Positions 17,824 to 26,451 of a DNA stretch of 64,000 nucleotides are shown in pieces. The stretch's first letter is position 1; the number at the start of each line of letters is the position of its first letter. Source of the DNA: Roseobacter litoralis Och 149. GTDB lineage: Bacteria > Pseudomonadota > Alphaproteobacteria > Rhodobacterales > Rhodobacteraceae. Under the pieces are notes generated by a model. The model saw nothing but the letters and a program-made list of their open reading frames with translations, had not been told where the DNA came from and made no database searches. Both the position numbers and the translations under genes were made by a program. Location: contig NC_015730.1 in NCBI RefSeq assembly GCF_000154785.2, positions 2,356,001 through 2,420,000 of the forward strand. The letters run 5' to 3'.

Positions 17824-17922
17824 AGCGTCATGCGAAAAACCTGAATCACATAACGCTGCCTGAAATCAAAGATTTCAACGCGTTACGTGATACTTGATGT
17901 TTCAGGTATTTCGTCAGACGCT
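17824..17922. repeat. 99-bp palindromic element (long interrupted hairpin)
   Basis: The arms start AGCGTC and end GACGCT. Pairing continues through CGAAA/TTTCG, ACCTGAA/TTCAGGT, TCAC/GTGA and TAACGC/GCGTTA to an inner perfect stem TGAAATC-aaa-GATTTCA. The right arm carries one 9-base bulge, and there are few mismatches; about 35 base pairs form in total. It ends 33 bp before the aroB stop. It could be a dispersed palindromic repeat or a structured RNA; no coding content is seen. Confidence 0.8.
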
Positions 17923-17954
17923 CTAGTCCGACGCGTTGTTGCGACGTCACCAGC

Positions 17955-19067
17955 CTACCGCCCGCGCAACGCATCCTCCAGCACAGTGAGCACATCGCCG
18001 GCTGCGACGTCGGACGTCACAAAAGCCTCGCCCAACCCGCGCGCAAGGATAAAGTGCAGCGTCCCTTGCATGACCTTTTTGTCCTGCCCCATCAGATCAA
18101 GCAATCCGGCAGCATCCGGCAATTCGCCGGGAATGTCGCGCAGGTCGGTTTTCATCCCCATCGCTTTGAGATGCGCGCGCACGCGGCTTGGGCTTTCCTG
18201 CGAGCAAAGGCCCATGCGGGACGACAATTCAAAGGCCATAGCGCAACCAATGGCCACCCCCTCGCCGTGCAACAGGCGATCCGAGTACCCGGTCGCCGCC
18301 TCCAGCGCGTGCCCAAAGGTGTGACCCAGATTGAGCAGCGCGCGGTCCCCCTGCTCTGTTTCATCGCGGATGACGATATCTGCTTTCATCTGAACCGAGC
18401 GCCGCACGGCTTCACATCGTGCTTGTTGATTCCCCACCGCCAGCGTTGGCCCGTTTTCTTCGAGCCACTCGAAAAACGCCAGATCACCCAGCAGGCCGTA
18501 TTTAACGACTTCGCCGTAGCCCGCCAGAAAATCACGCGCCGTCAGGGACCCAAGCACGTCGATATCTGCCAGCACCAGACTGGGTTGATGAAACGCACCG
18601 ATCAGGTTCTTTCCCTGCGCCGCATTTATCCCGGTCTTGCCCCCGACAGAGCTGTCGACCTGCGCCAAAAGTGACGTCGGGATCTGCACGAACCGCACCC
18701 CCCTGCGCAGGATCGCAGCAGCGAACCCGGCAAGATCACCAATGACACCGCCGCCAAAAGCCACCACGACATCGCCGCGCTCGACCTTCTGATCAAGCAG
18801 CCAGCCCACGGTCCGTTCAAGTGGCTCCCATGATTTCGTGGCTTCCCCTGCGGGCAAGGCCAGTGCCGTCATCTCAATGCCCTCGCGCGCCAGCCCTGCA
18901 CGCAAAGCGTCCAGATGCAGTGCAGCCACGGTTTCATCCGTCACAACAGCGACCTTTGGTCGATTAAGCAGCGGCAAGATATGCGCGCCAGCCTCTGACA
19001 CAAGCCCCGGCCCAATCCGTACGTCATACGCACGCCCGGGCAGATCGACATGAACAGTTTCAATCAT
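17955..19067 (-). CDS. aroB: 3-dehydroquinate synthase
   Basis: A 370-residue shikimate-pathway enzyme that turns DAHP into 3-dehydroquinate using NAD and a divalent metal. Key segments are 'AFGGGVIGDLAGFAAA' (NAD site), 'QVDSSVGGKTGIN', 'GYGEVVKYG' and the metal-ligand histidines in 'NLGHTFGHALEA' and 'LLHGEGVAIG'. It overlaps aroK by 8 bases, giving the usual aroK-aroB operon. Confidence 0.97.
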   Translation of the reverse strand: MIETVHVDLPGRAYDVRIGPGLVSEAGAHILPLLNRPKVAVVTDETVAALHLDALRAGLAREGIEMTALALPAGEATKSWEPLERTVGWLLDQKVERGDVVVAFGGGVIGDLAGFAAAILRRGVRFVQIPTSLLAQVDSSVGGKTGINAAQGKNLIGAFHQPSLVLADIDVLGSLTARDFLAGYGEVVKYGLLGDLAFFEWLEENGPTLAVGNQQARCEAVRRSVQMKADIVIRDETEQGDRALLNLGHTFGHALEAATGYSDRLLHGEGVAIGCAMAFELSSRMGLCSQESPSRVRAHLKAMGMKTDLRDIPGELPDAAGLLDLMGQDKKVMQGTLHFILARGLGEAFVTSDVAAGDVLTVLEDALRGR

Positions 19068-19653
19068 TTACAACCTCCAGCACATCGGGTCGCGACACCA
19101 AGACCTCTGCCACACGCCGGGCCATTTGCTCGATCGCGACGGGCGGGGCACAAGGCACGGTCATATCGGCCTTGGCATATTCCGGAACCCGCGTTTCATA
19201 CAGTGCGCTCAGCGTTGCCTTTGGATCAGGCGTGCGCAAAAGCGGTCGCGTGTCCCTGTGTTTGACCCGGTTCCACAGCAGTTCAATATCCGCATCCAGC
19301 CAGACCGACACACCGCGCGCCGAAATAGCGGCGCGGTTGGCCTCAGCCAGAAACGCCCCCCCACCCGTTGACAGCACGCACGCCTGCCCACTTAGCAAGC
19401 GGTTTATGACTTCACTTTCACGCGCCCGAAAAAAGGCTTCGCCATCACGGGCAAAAATTTCCGGCACGCTCATATTGGCTGCCTCTTCGATCTCATGATC
19501 CGAATCAAGAAAGGGAACATCCAGCAATTGCGCCAGCGCACGGCCCACAGCAGTCTTGCCCGCCCCCATCATTCCGATCATCACGATCGTCTTTTTCAAC
19601 ACAAATCTGTGTGTTTGACCCGTTTCGGCTCCGGTTTGCTCAATTTCGCTCAT
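19060..19653 (-). CDS. aroK: Shikimate kinase
   Basis: A 197-residue P-loop kinase that makes shikimate-3-phosphate. Walker A is 'GMMGAGKTAVG', the shikimate-binding segments are 'DSDHEIE' and 'STGGGAFL', and the lid region is 'HRDTRPLL'. It has about 20 extra N-terminal residues compared with E. coli AroK; the start could lie further in at a later codon. It is first of the aroKB operon, divergent from the 49-residue membrane protein gene across a short AT-rich promoter spacer (19654-19730). Confidence 0.95.
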   Translation of the reverse strand: MSEIEQTGAETGQTHRFVLKKTIVMIGMMGAGKTAVGRALAQLLDVPFLDSDHEIEEAANMSVPEIFARDGEAFFRARESEVINRLLSGQACVLSTGGGAFLAEANRAAISARGVSVWLDADIELLWNRVKHRDTRPLLRTPDPKATLSALYETRVPEYAKADMTVPCAPPVAIEQMARRVAEVLVSRPDVLEVVND

Positions 19654-19730
19654 AATCGATTGAATGACGTGATATTATAAAAAAGGCCATATATAACTTA
19701 AAGAAAAACGGCAGGCATAAAGGCAGTAAA

Positions 19731-19880
19731 ATGCTCCGATTATTCAAATTTCTGATCTATCTGGCCGTGATTGGCTTTATCGGGCTGGCGGGTTATGCCT
19801 ATGTCGGTCCGTTTTTCGGCGCTGATTTCTCAGCCCCCTCCGAAGAGACACGTGTACCCGTGACACTGGATGCCGATTAA
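19731..19880 (+). CDS. Small single-pass membrane protein, 49 residues, function unknown
   Basis: A short frame starting 'MLRLFKFLIYLAVIGFIGLAG' (basic N-terminus plus one hydrophobic helix) and ending in an acidic soluble tail with TAA at 19878-19880. It overlaps the next gene by 11 bases and is the only candidate for the first gene of this transcript. I recognise it as the kind of small protein found next to aroK in roseobacters, but no function is known to me. It may be an inner-membrane partner of the secreted protein that follows. Confidence 0.7.
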   Translation: MLRLFKFLIYLAVIGFIGLAGYAYVGPFFGADFSAPSEETRVPVTLDAD

Positions 19881-21408
19881 ACATCTTTCATACGCGTTCT
19901 TTGGGATATTCCTGTGCACTGCCGGTTTGGCGCAGGATCAGCCACTGTCGGTCATTGACTGGGTTAAGCGTAATCCGGACCAGCCTGCGATGACCTCGGC
20001 CATCCCGGCGCAGCGATTTGAGCCGCCCGTGTCACCCGGTGCGCATGTTCCGGTCGTGAGTGTCGCGCCGCTGGATCAAAAGGCGCGCCGCATTATCGGA
20101 TTGGTGCCTGCGTCAGTCACTGGCCTGTCCGAAGACATATGGTCAGGCAGTGATGCGCGCGCGTTGCAGGCACAACTCAACGACATCCCCGTCTTGCGGC
20201 TGCCTGCCGCGCAGACCCTGTTGTACACCGTGCTTTTGACCGAAGCCAAAGGTCCCGGCGATGACACGGCGGGTGAAGACCTGCTGACACTTGCCCGCGT
20301 GGACGCGTTGATGCGGTTTGGGGCACATGACGCGGCGTTGTCCTTGCTTGATCAGGCAGGGGTAACGCGCGATGCGGCACATTTCAGGGCCTATATGGAT
20401 CTGGCGCTGCTGACGGGTCAGGAAGACACGGGCTGCGCCATTCTGACCACGACACCGCACCTTGCGCCCTCCCTGTCGCACCGCGTCTTTTGTGCTGCCC
20501 GGCAGGGGGATTGGCCCACGGCCGCCCTGCTCTTTGATACGGGCAACACGCTGACGGCGTTTTCCGATGCTGAGACAGTCGCCCTTGAGAGGTTCCTGCA
20601 CCCTGAGGCGTTTGAAGACGCGCCCCCCCTGCCGCGGCCCGCTGAGATAACTCCGCTCTTGTTCCGGCTGCATGAAGCCATCGGAGAGCCCTTGCCAACC
20701 GGTGCCTTGCCCCGCCCCTATGCCGTCGCTGACCTGCGCGATCTGGCGGGCTGGAAACCACAACTTGAAGCCGCTGAACGCCTCGCCGTGACAGGCGCCT
20801 TGTCACCAAACCGGTTGCTCGGGCTGTACACGGCGCGTCAGGCCGCAGCCTCAGGCGGCGTCTGGGACCGTGTGCGCGCGGTTCAACGGTTTGAGACTGC
20901 GCTGCGCACACGCTCCACCGATGCGATTTCAAAAAGCCTGCCCGTTGCATGGAGCGCCATGCAGGCGGCGGGTCTGGAAATGATCTTTGCCGACCTGTTC
21001 GCGGATACGCTGACCCGGTATCAACTGGGTGGGCGCGTACAGGAAATCGCGACCACCATGGCGCTTTTATCGACGGATTACGCAGGCGCACAACTGTCGG
21101 AAGACACGGATCCGTTTCTGAGTGAATTGGCGCGAGGGACACCTGAAACCATGATCAGTACCGATCTGCGCCACAGCGCGATCAGCCGTGGGTTTGACCC
21201 TGCGAACGCACGCCGCGACCTGACACAGATGGCGCAAAACGGCCGGCGGGGCGAGGCGATACTGCGCGCTTTGATCTTGCTTGATGACGGGGCTGCGGGT
21301 GATCCGGTTGCCCTGACACAGGCACTTGCCACATTGCGTTCCTTTGGCCTCGAAGACACTGTCCGACGGGCCGCGTTGCAAATCCTGCTGCTGGACAAAT
21401 ACAGCTGA
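19870..21408 (+). CDS. Secreted or periplasmic protein of unknown function, 512 residues
   Basis: It starts with a signal peptide ('MPIKHLSYAFFGIFLCTAGLAQ', cleavage near residue 21). The mature part is mostly alanine- and leucine-rich helical sequence reminiscent of TPR/Sel1-like repeats ('ALLTGQEDTGCAIL', 'AARQGDWPTAALLF', 'RFGAHDAALSLLDQAG'), but I cannot name a family. It lies between the small membrane protein (11-base overlap) and xerD (TGATG overlap), so the three are one transcript. A role at the cell envelope is inference. Confidence 0.8.
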   Translation: MPIKHLSYAFFGIFLCTAGLAQDQPLSVIDWVKRNPDQPAMTSAIPAQRFEPPVSPGAHVPVVSVAPLDQKARRIIGLVPASVTGLSEDIWSGSDARALQAQLNDIPVLRLPAAQTLLYTVLLTEAKGPGDDTAGEDLLTLARVDALMRFGAHDAALSLLDQAGVTRDAAHFRAYMDLALLTGQEDTGCAILTTTPHLAPSLSHRVFCAARQGDWPTAALLFDTGNTLTAFSDAETVALERFLHPEAFEDAPPLPRPAEITPLLFRLHEAIGEPLPTGALPRPYAVADLRDLAGWKPQLEAAERLAVTGALSPNRLLGLYTARQAAASGGVWDRVRAVQRFETALRTRSTDAISKSLPVAWSAMQAAGLEMIFADLFADTLTRYQLGGRVQEIATTMALLSTDYAGAQLSEDTDPFLSELARGTPETMISTDLRHSAISRGFDPANARRDLTQMAQNGRRGEAILRALILLDDGAAGDPVALTQALATLRSFGLEDTVRRAALQILLLDKYS

Positions 21409-22379
21409 TGGCAGCGCATAGTACATGGATTTCCGCCTTTCTTGAGGCACAGGCAGCCGAATTGGGCGCCGCACGCAACACGCTGCTGGCCTATGGCCGT
21501 GACCTCAAGGACTTTGACAGTTTTCTGACACATCGAAATCTGGATTTTCACGCCGCAGCACAAGCTGATGTCGAAGCCTATCTGATTGCCTGCGATGCGG
21601 AGGGTCTGTCCAAGGCAACGCGCGCACGCAGGCTCTCAGCGGTCAAACAGCTTTATCGGTTTGCCTTTGAGGAAGGCTGGCGCAGCGATAACCCGGCCCT
21701 GCAGATCACGGGTCCGGGACGCGACCGCAAACTGCCGAAAACACTGTCCGAGGCAGAAGTGGACAGGCTTCTTGAGGCGGCCCGCAGCTCAGGGCGCAAC
21801 ACAGCGGACCGGGCGCGCAACACCTGCCTGATGGAACTGCTGTATGCGACCGGTATGCGCGTCACCGAGCTGGTCAGCCTGCCCGTGTCTGCAGCACGGG
21901 GCGATCCGCGCATGTTGTTGATCCGCGGCAAGGGCGGCAAGGAGCGGATGGTGCCCCTCTCGCCCCCTGCCCGCGATGCCACATCAGAATGGCTGCGGCT
22001 GCGCGATGAGAAAGAAGCCCTCAAGAAGGCCGACGGGCATCCGCCCTCACGCTTCCTATATGCATCGCGCGGGGTGTCCGGGCATCTGACGCGGAATCGT
22101 TTCTATCTGTTGATCAAGGAACTGGCCGTCGATGCAGGCGTCAGCCCGTCCAAGGTGACCCCCCACACGCTGCGCCATGCTTTCGCGACGCATCTGCTGG
22201 CGAACGGCGCGGATCTACGCTCGATCCAGACACTACTGGGTCATGCGGATGTGGCCACGACCGAAATTTACACCCATGTGCTTGAGGCAAGGCTTTCCGA
22301 ATTGGTTCTGACGCACCACCCCCTGGCCCAGGAGGACCCGCGCCCGCCGGGTGACAAACCTGTTCTGGACGCATCGTAA
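21408..22379 (+). CDS. xerD: Site-specific tyrosine recombinase XerD
   Basis: 323 residues: an N-terminal SAM-like core-binding domain (about 1-100) and a catalytic domain with the full pentad. Arg lies in 'GMRVTELVSL', Lys in 'KGGKERMVPL', His/Arg in 'HTLRHAFATHLL', His in 'LLGHADVATTEIYTHV' with the nucleophilic Tyr in the same segment. With XerC it resolves chromosome dimers at dif. It starts on the last base of the upstream stop (TGATG). There are no integrase-type neighbours, so this is the housekeeping copy. Confidence 0.95.
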   Translation: MAAHSTWISAFLEAQAAELGAARNTLLAYGRDLKDFDSFLTHRNLDFHAAAQADVEAYLIACDAEGLSKATRARRLSAVKQLYRFAFEEGWRSDNPALQITGPGRDRKLPKTLSEAEVDRLLEAARSSGRNTADRARNTCLMELLYATGMRVTELVSLPVSAARGDPRMLLIRGKGGKERMVPLSPPARDATSEWLRLRDEKEALKKADGHPPSRFLYASRGVSGHLTRNRFYLLIKELAVDAGVSPSKVTPHTLRHAFATHLLANGADLRSIQTLLGHADVATTEIYTHVLEARLSELVLTHHPLAQEDPRPPGDKPVLDAS

Positions 22380-22540
22380 TGCCGTTCCACTGACACGGGC
22401 CTTTCCGGCGCACTGATGATCGCAACGGCGCCACACTGTCGCAGACCTGCCCAGATGCACATGCAACTCTGGCTCATCCCTTGATTGCGGGCACCATCGC
22501 CCCCATAACCAATGAACACATCTCAAAGGTACGCTCTAAC

Positions 22541-23848
22541 ATGGACATGTCCACCGCCACCCTCGACGCCACATTCTGGATGACCTCAGGCGTTATTCTG
22601 TTTTTGCTCGTGCTCTCGGGGTTCTTTTCCGGCTCTGAAACGGCACTGACGGCCGCATCGCGGGGAAAACTGCACTCGCTTGCCGACAAAGGCAACAAGG
22701 GCGCGGAGCGTGCGCTGCAGATCACCGAAGACAATGAGCGGCTCATCGGGTCGGTTTTGCTGGGCAACAATCTGGTGAACATCCTTGCGGCGGCTCTGGC
22801 CACGTCCATCTTTACGCGCGCCTTTGGCGAAAGCGGTGTCGCTCTGGCCACATTGGTGATGACCTTGCTTGTCCTGATCTTTGCCGAAGTCTTGCCGAAA
22901 ACATACGCCATAACGAATTCAGAGAAAGCGGCAAGCTTCGTGTCCCGCCCCATTGCGATTGTGGTGACCGTCTTTGCGCCCATTGTGGCGGCTGTGAGGC
23001 TTCTGGTCCGTGGCGTTCTGCGGCTTTTCGGTGTGACAATCGACCCCAACAGCAATATCCTCGACATTCATGCTGAAATCGAAGGCGCGCTGACATTGGG
23101 TCACTCCGAAGGCGTCGTTGAAAAAGAGCATCGCGACCGTATTCTGGGCGCGCTTGATCTGAACGAGCGCGCCGTGGAAGAAATCATGCTGCATCGCTCC
23201 GGCATCGAGATGATCAACGCCGATGATGATCCGCAGGACATTCTGCACCAGTGCCTGCAATCCAACCACACCCGCCTGCCTGTGTTTCAGGAGCATCCGG
23301 AAAACATCATCGGTGTGATCCATGCGAAGGATCTACTGCGCGCCATGTACAAGATCATCGGCGGGCCTGAGGGGGATGCCTCGAAACTGCGCAGCTTCAA
23401 GCTGTCCGACGTGGCAATGAAACCCTATTTCGTGCCCGAAACCTCCACCCTTGATGAACAGATGCGCCAGTTCCTGCGCCGTCGGACGCACTTTGCCCTC
23501 GTGGTCGATGAATACGGTTCACTGCAGGGTCTGATCACGCTGGAAGACATCCTCGAAGAGATCGTGGGTGAAATCACGGACGAGCATGACCCGACGGACA
23601 TGGCACCGATCCAACAGACCGAAGACGGTCAGTTCGTGATCGATGGCGCGATGACGATCCGCGACCTGAACCGCGCCGCCGACTGGAACCTGCCGGATGA
23701 AGAAGCCAACACCGTCGCCGGGCTGGTCATCCACGAAGCACAAATGATCCCGACCACCGGTCAGGTGTTCTCATTCCACGGGTTCCGGTTCGAGGTCTGC
23801 GCGCGCGAGGGCAACCGCATTACGGAACTCAAAATCCGCGCGCTTTGA
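22541..23848 (+). CDS. CNNM/CorC-HlyC-type membrane protein with CBS domains
   Basis: 435 residues: a DUF21/CNNM transmembrane domain (about 10-190; 'SGFFSGSETALTAASRGKLH' is the family signature), a CBS pair (about 210-330; 'LITLEDILEEIVGEI' at the end) and a C-terminal CorC_HlyC domain. Related proteins are linked to magnesium or cobalt efflux and resistance. The ATG at 22541 follows AAAGGT; an in-frame TTG at 22481 was rejected. It is convergent with the downstream flavoprotein gene; the short 74-bp gap is very GC-rich with GGCGCGC repeats. Confidence 0.9.
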   Translation: MDMSTATLDATFWMTSGVILFLLVLSGFFSGSETALTAASRGKLHSLADKGNKGAERALQITEDNERLIGSVLLGNNLVNILAAALATSIFTRAFGESGVALATLVMTLLVLIFAEVLPKTYAITNSEKAASFVSRPIAIVVTVFAPIVAAVRLLVRGVLRLFGVTIDPNSNILDIHAEIEGALTLGHSEGVVEKEHRDRILGALDLNERAVEEIMLHRSGIEMINADDDPQDILHQCLQSNHTRLPVFQEHPENIIGVIHAKDLLRAMYKIIGGPEGDASKLRSFKLSDVAMKPYFVPETSTLDEQMRQFLRRRTHFALVVDEYGSLQGLITLEDILEEIVGEITDEHDPTDMAPIQQTEDGQFVIDGAMTIRDLNRAADWNLPDEEANTVAGLVIHEAQMIPTTGQVFSFHGFRFEVCAREGNRITELKIRAL

Positions 23849-23922
23849 CCACGCGCACGGGCGGTTGGTTCCATGGGCTGTCGCGCGGCGCGCCCGCGTG
23901 ACACACTGGCGCGCGCCGCGCA

Positions 23923-26346
23923 TCACGCGCGCAGCCGCAGCCCTTTTGGATCAAATGGGGGTTCAGCCAGTATGCGCGCTTGATGCGGCCGACCCAGCAC
24001 CATGACCTCAACCACGTCGCCCGATTGCGCACCGCTCACAAAGCCAAGCGCGAGGCTCATCCCAACGCTGTATCCATAAGCACCAGAGGTGACGCGCCCA
24101 ATGCCCTGCCCGTCTTTGAAGATCGGCTCGCCCCCTGTGGCATCTGCGTTCGATGCATCGGTTTCCCCGCTGTCCAAGGCCAGCACGACAAGATGTTCGC
24201 GCGCAGTTTTGGCAAGTGTTTGCGCAACCGCAGCTTTGTTCAGGAATGCCTTGTCCATCTTGCACAACCGATCAAGGCCGACTTCCTGCGGCCAGTATTC
24301 GGGGCTGTATTCGCGCCCCCATGACCCGTACCCTTTTTCAACACGCAGGCTCATCAAGGCGCGGCTGCCCACCGGGCCTGCACCGACCTCTTTACCCGCG
24401 ACGAGCAACGCCTCATAAAGCTGCGCCTGATCCTCAGTCGCGCAGTGCAATTCCCAGCCCAAATCGCCGGTAAAGCTGACGCGCAAGGCCAAGACCCGGA
24501 CACCGGCCAGTTCAATCCATTTGGAGCGCATGAACGGAAAATTTTCGGTGGACAGCGACGTATTGGTGAGCCGTTGCAGCATGTCGCGCGACCTCGGTCC
24601 GGCCACGTTGAAACCGCTCATCGCATCGGTGTGGCTTTCAAATATGGTGTCGCGGGGCAAGGGCACAGCCTTGAAAAATCGCTGGTGATAGCGTTCGGCC
24701 ATACCGGAGCCAATCACCCAGAACTCCTCCTCCCCCAGACGCGTAACCGTGAAATCACCCGCGATACCACCCCGCTTGCCAATAAGCGGCGTAAGGCAGG
24801 ACCGCCCCACCGCCTTGGGCATGGTGTTTGCAAAAACGCTATTCAACCAGCCTTCGGCCCCCGGCCCGGCGCAGCGGTATGTCGCGAAATTCGAGATATC
24901 AATCACCCCTGCGTTCTCGCGCAGCATCCGGCATTCCGCACCGACCTGATGCCACCAATCCTGCCGGGTGAACCCTTCTGTGTGGTCTTCGGCCCCTTCG
25001 GGATAGCCAAAATACAGCGGGTGTTCCCATCCGTAGTTCAGCCCGAATACCGCCCCACGTTCGCGTTGCATGTCGTAGACGGGGCGGCGGCGCAGGGGGC
25101 GACCGGCGCTGCGTTCTTCATTCGGGAAGTGGATTTTGAACCGGTTTGCGTATTGATCGCCAACACGCGCCTTGGTGAAGGCCTTATCCGCCCATGTCCC
25201 GAACCGCGCCATGTCCCATGCGAACATATCATAGCGCGTCTCGCCCGTGACGATCCAATCAGCGGCCAACAGCCCCATGCCACCCGACTGCGAAAACCCC
25301 GGAATGATACCGTTGCAGCAGAAATAGTTCGACAGTTCAGGCGCGGGGCCGAACAGGACATTGGCATCCGGCGACCAGATCATCGGCCCGTTGATCACGC
25401 GTTTGATCCCCGCCTCTCCGACTGCGGGGACGCGGTCGATTGCACGCATCATGTTGTCTTCGATCCGTTCCAGATCATCGGCGAATAGCTCATGCCCAAA
25501 GCCCTGCGGCGTGCCGTCCTCGGCCCAGAACCGCAGGTCCTTTTCATAGGCACCGACAAGCAACCCTTTGCCTTCCTGACGCAGATAGTATTCGCCGTCC
25601 CGGTCGGCCACCGATGGCAAACGGCGATCCAGTGCTGCGATCTCGGCGATGGTTTCGGTGACAAAATACTGATGCTCGGTCGGCTGCAAAGGCAGGTCCA
25701 ATCCGGCCAATGCCGCAACCTCACGCCCCCAGAGGCCCGCCGCATTCACGACCCATTCGGTGGCAATATCGCCTTTGGTCGTGCGCACGATCCATGTGCC
25801 ATCCGGCTGCTGCTCCGTGGCCGTCACCGGGCAAAAGCGGATGATTTCGGCACCATTCTGGCGTGTGCCAGCAGCATAGGCATTGGTGACACCGGATGGG
25901 TCCACATTACCGCCCGAGGGTTCGAACATGATGCAGCGGATACCGTCAAAATCGACCAGCGGATGCAGGCGTTCGGCCTCATCCCGGCTGACCTCATGAA
26001 AGTGCAGCCCGTAGTATTTCGCTTTGGCCGCCTGCAGGCGCAGTTGGTGTTCGCGCGCCTCGGTCTGCGCCAGATAGAGCGAGCCGGGCTGGAACACGCC
26101 GCAGGACTGCCCTGTTTCGGCTTCCAAAGCGTTATAGAGATCCATCGTATAGTTCTGAATGCGCGTGATGTTGTTGTTGTCATGCAGACCGTGGATATTT
26201 GCCGCCGCATGCCAGGTCGAGCCGCTGGTGAGTTCGTCACGCTCCAGCAGCACCACGTCTGTCCAGCCCAGTTTGGTCAGGTGATACAGAATCGAGCAGC
26301 CGATGACGCCGCCTCCGATGACAACGGCTTGGGCATGAGTACGCAT
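23923..26346 (-). CDS. FAD-dependent dimethylglycine/sarcosine dehydrogenase-like protein with GcvT domain
   Basis: 807 residues in the DMGDH architecture. A DAO flavin domain begins with 'AVVIGGGVIGCSILYHL' and 'GSTWHAA' (site of covalent FAD attachment in relatives). An FAO_M-type linker follows, then an aminomethyltransferase GCV_T domain (about 430-710; 'GVIDISNFATYRC', 'FTGDLGWELH') and a GCV_T C-terminal barrel. It oxidatively demethylates an N-methylated glycine derivative and passes the carbon to tetrahydrofolate. Roseobacters carry several paralogs, so the precise substrate is uncertain. The ATG at 26346 was chosen because the Rossmann motif then begins at the normal distance; GGGGT precedes it. 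Confidence 0.87.
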   Translation of the reverse strand: MRTHAQAVVIGGGVIGCSILYHLTKLGWTDVVLLERDELTSGSTWHAAANIHGLHDNNNITRIQNYTMDLYNALEAETGQSCGVFQPGSLYLAQTEAREHQLRLQAAKAKYYGLHFHEVSRDEAERLHPLVDFDGIRCIMFEPSGGNVDPSGVTNAYAAGTRQNGAEIIRFCPVTATEQQPDGTWIVRTTKGDIATEWVVNAAGLWGREVAALAGLDLPLQPTEHQYFVTETIAEIAALDRRLPSVADRDGEYYLRQEGKGLLVGAYEKDLRFWAEDGTPQGFGHELFADDLERIEDNMMRAIDRVPAVGEAGIKRVINGPMIWSPDANVLFGPAPELSNYFCCNGIIPGFSQSGGMGLLAADWIVTGETRYDMFAWDMARFGTWADKAFTKARVGDQYANRFKIHFPNEERSAGRPLRRRPVYDMQRERGAVFGLNYGWEHPLYFGYPEGAEDHTEGFTRQDWWHQVGAECRMLRENAGVIDISNFATYRCAGPGAEGWLNSVFANTMPKAVGRSCLTPLIGKRGGIAGDFTVTRLGEEEFWVIGSGMAERYHQRFFKAVPLPRDTIFESHTDAMSGFNVAGPRSRDMLQRLTNTSLSTENFPFMRSKWIELAGVRVLALRVSFTGDLGWELHCATEDQAQLYEALLVAGKEVGAGPVGSRALMSLRVEKGYGSWGREYSPEYWPQEVGLDRLCKMDKAFLNKAAVAQTLAKTAREHLVVLALDSGETDASNADATGGEPIFKDGQGIGRVTSGAYGYSVGMSLALGFVSGAQSGDVVEVMVLGRPHQARILAEPPFDPKGLRLRA

Positions 26347-26451
26347 GGTTGAGACCCCGATGATGGCATGTAACAGGGACAACCTGACCTGCCATCGCCC
26401 GCACTGTTAGCCGATTTGCGACATCTGTCGTCGCGCGCATACAAGGCGGGT

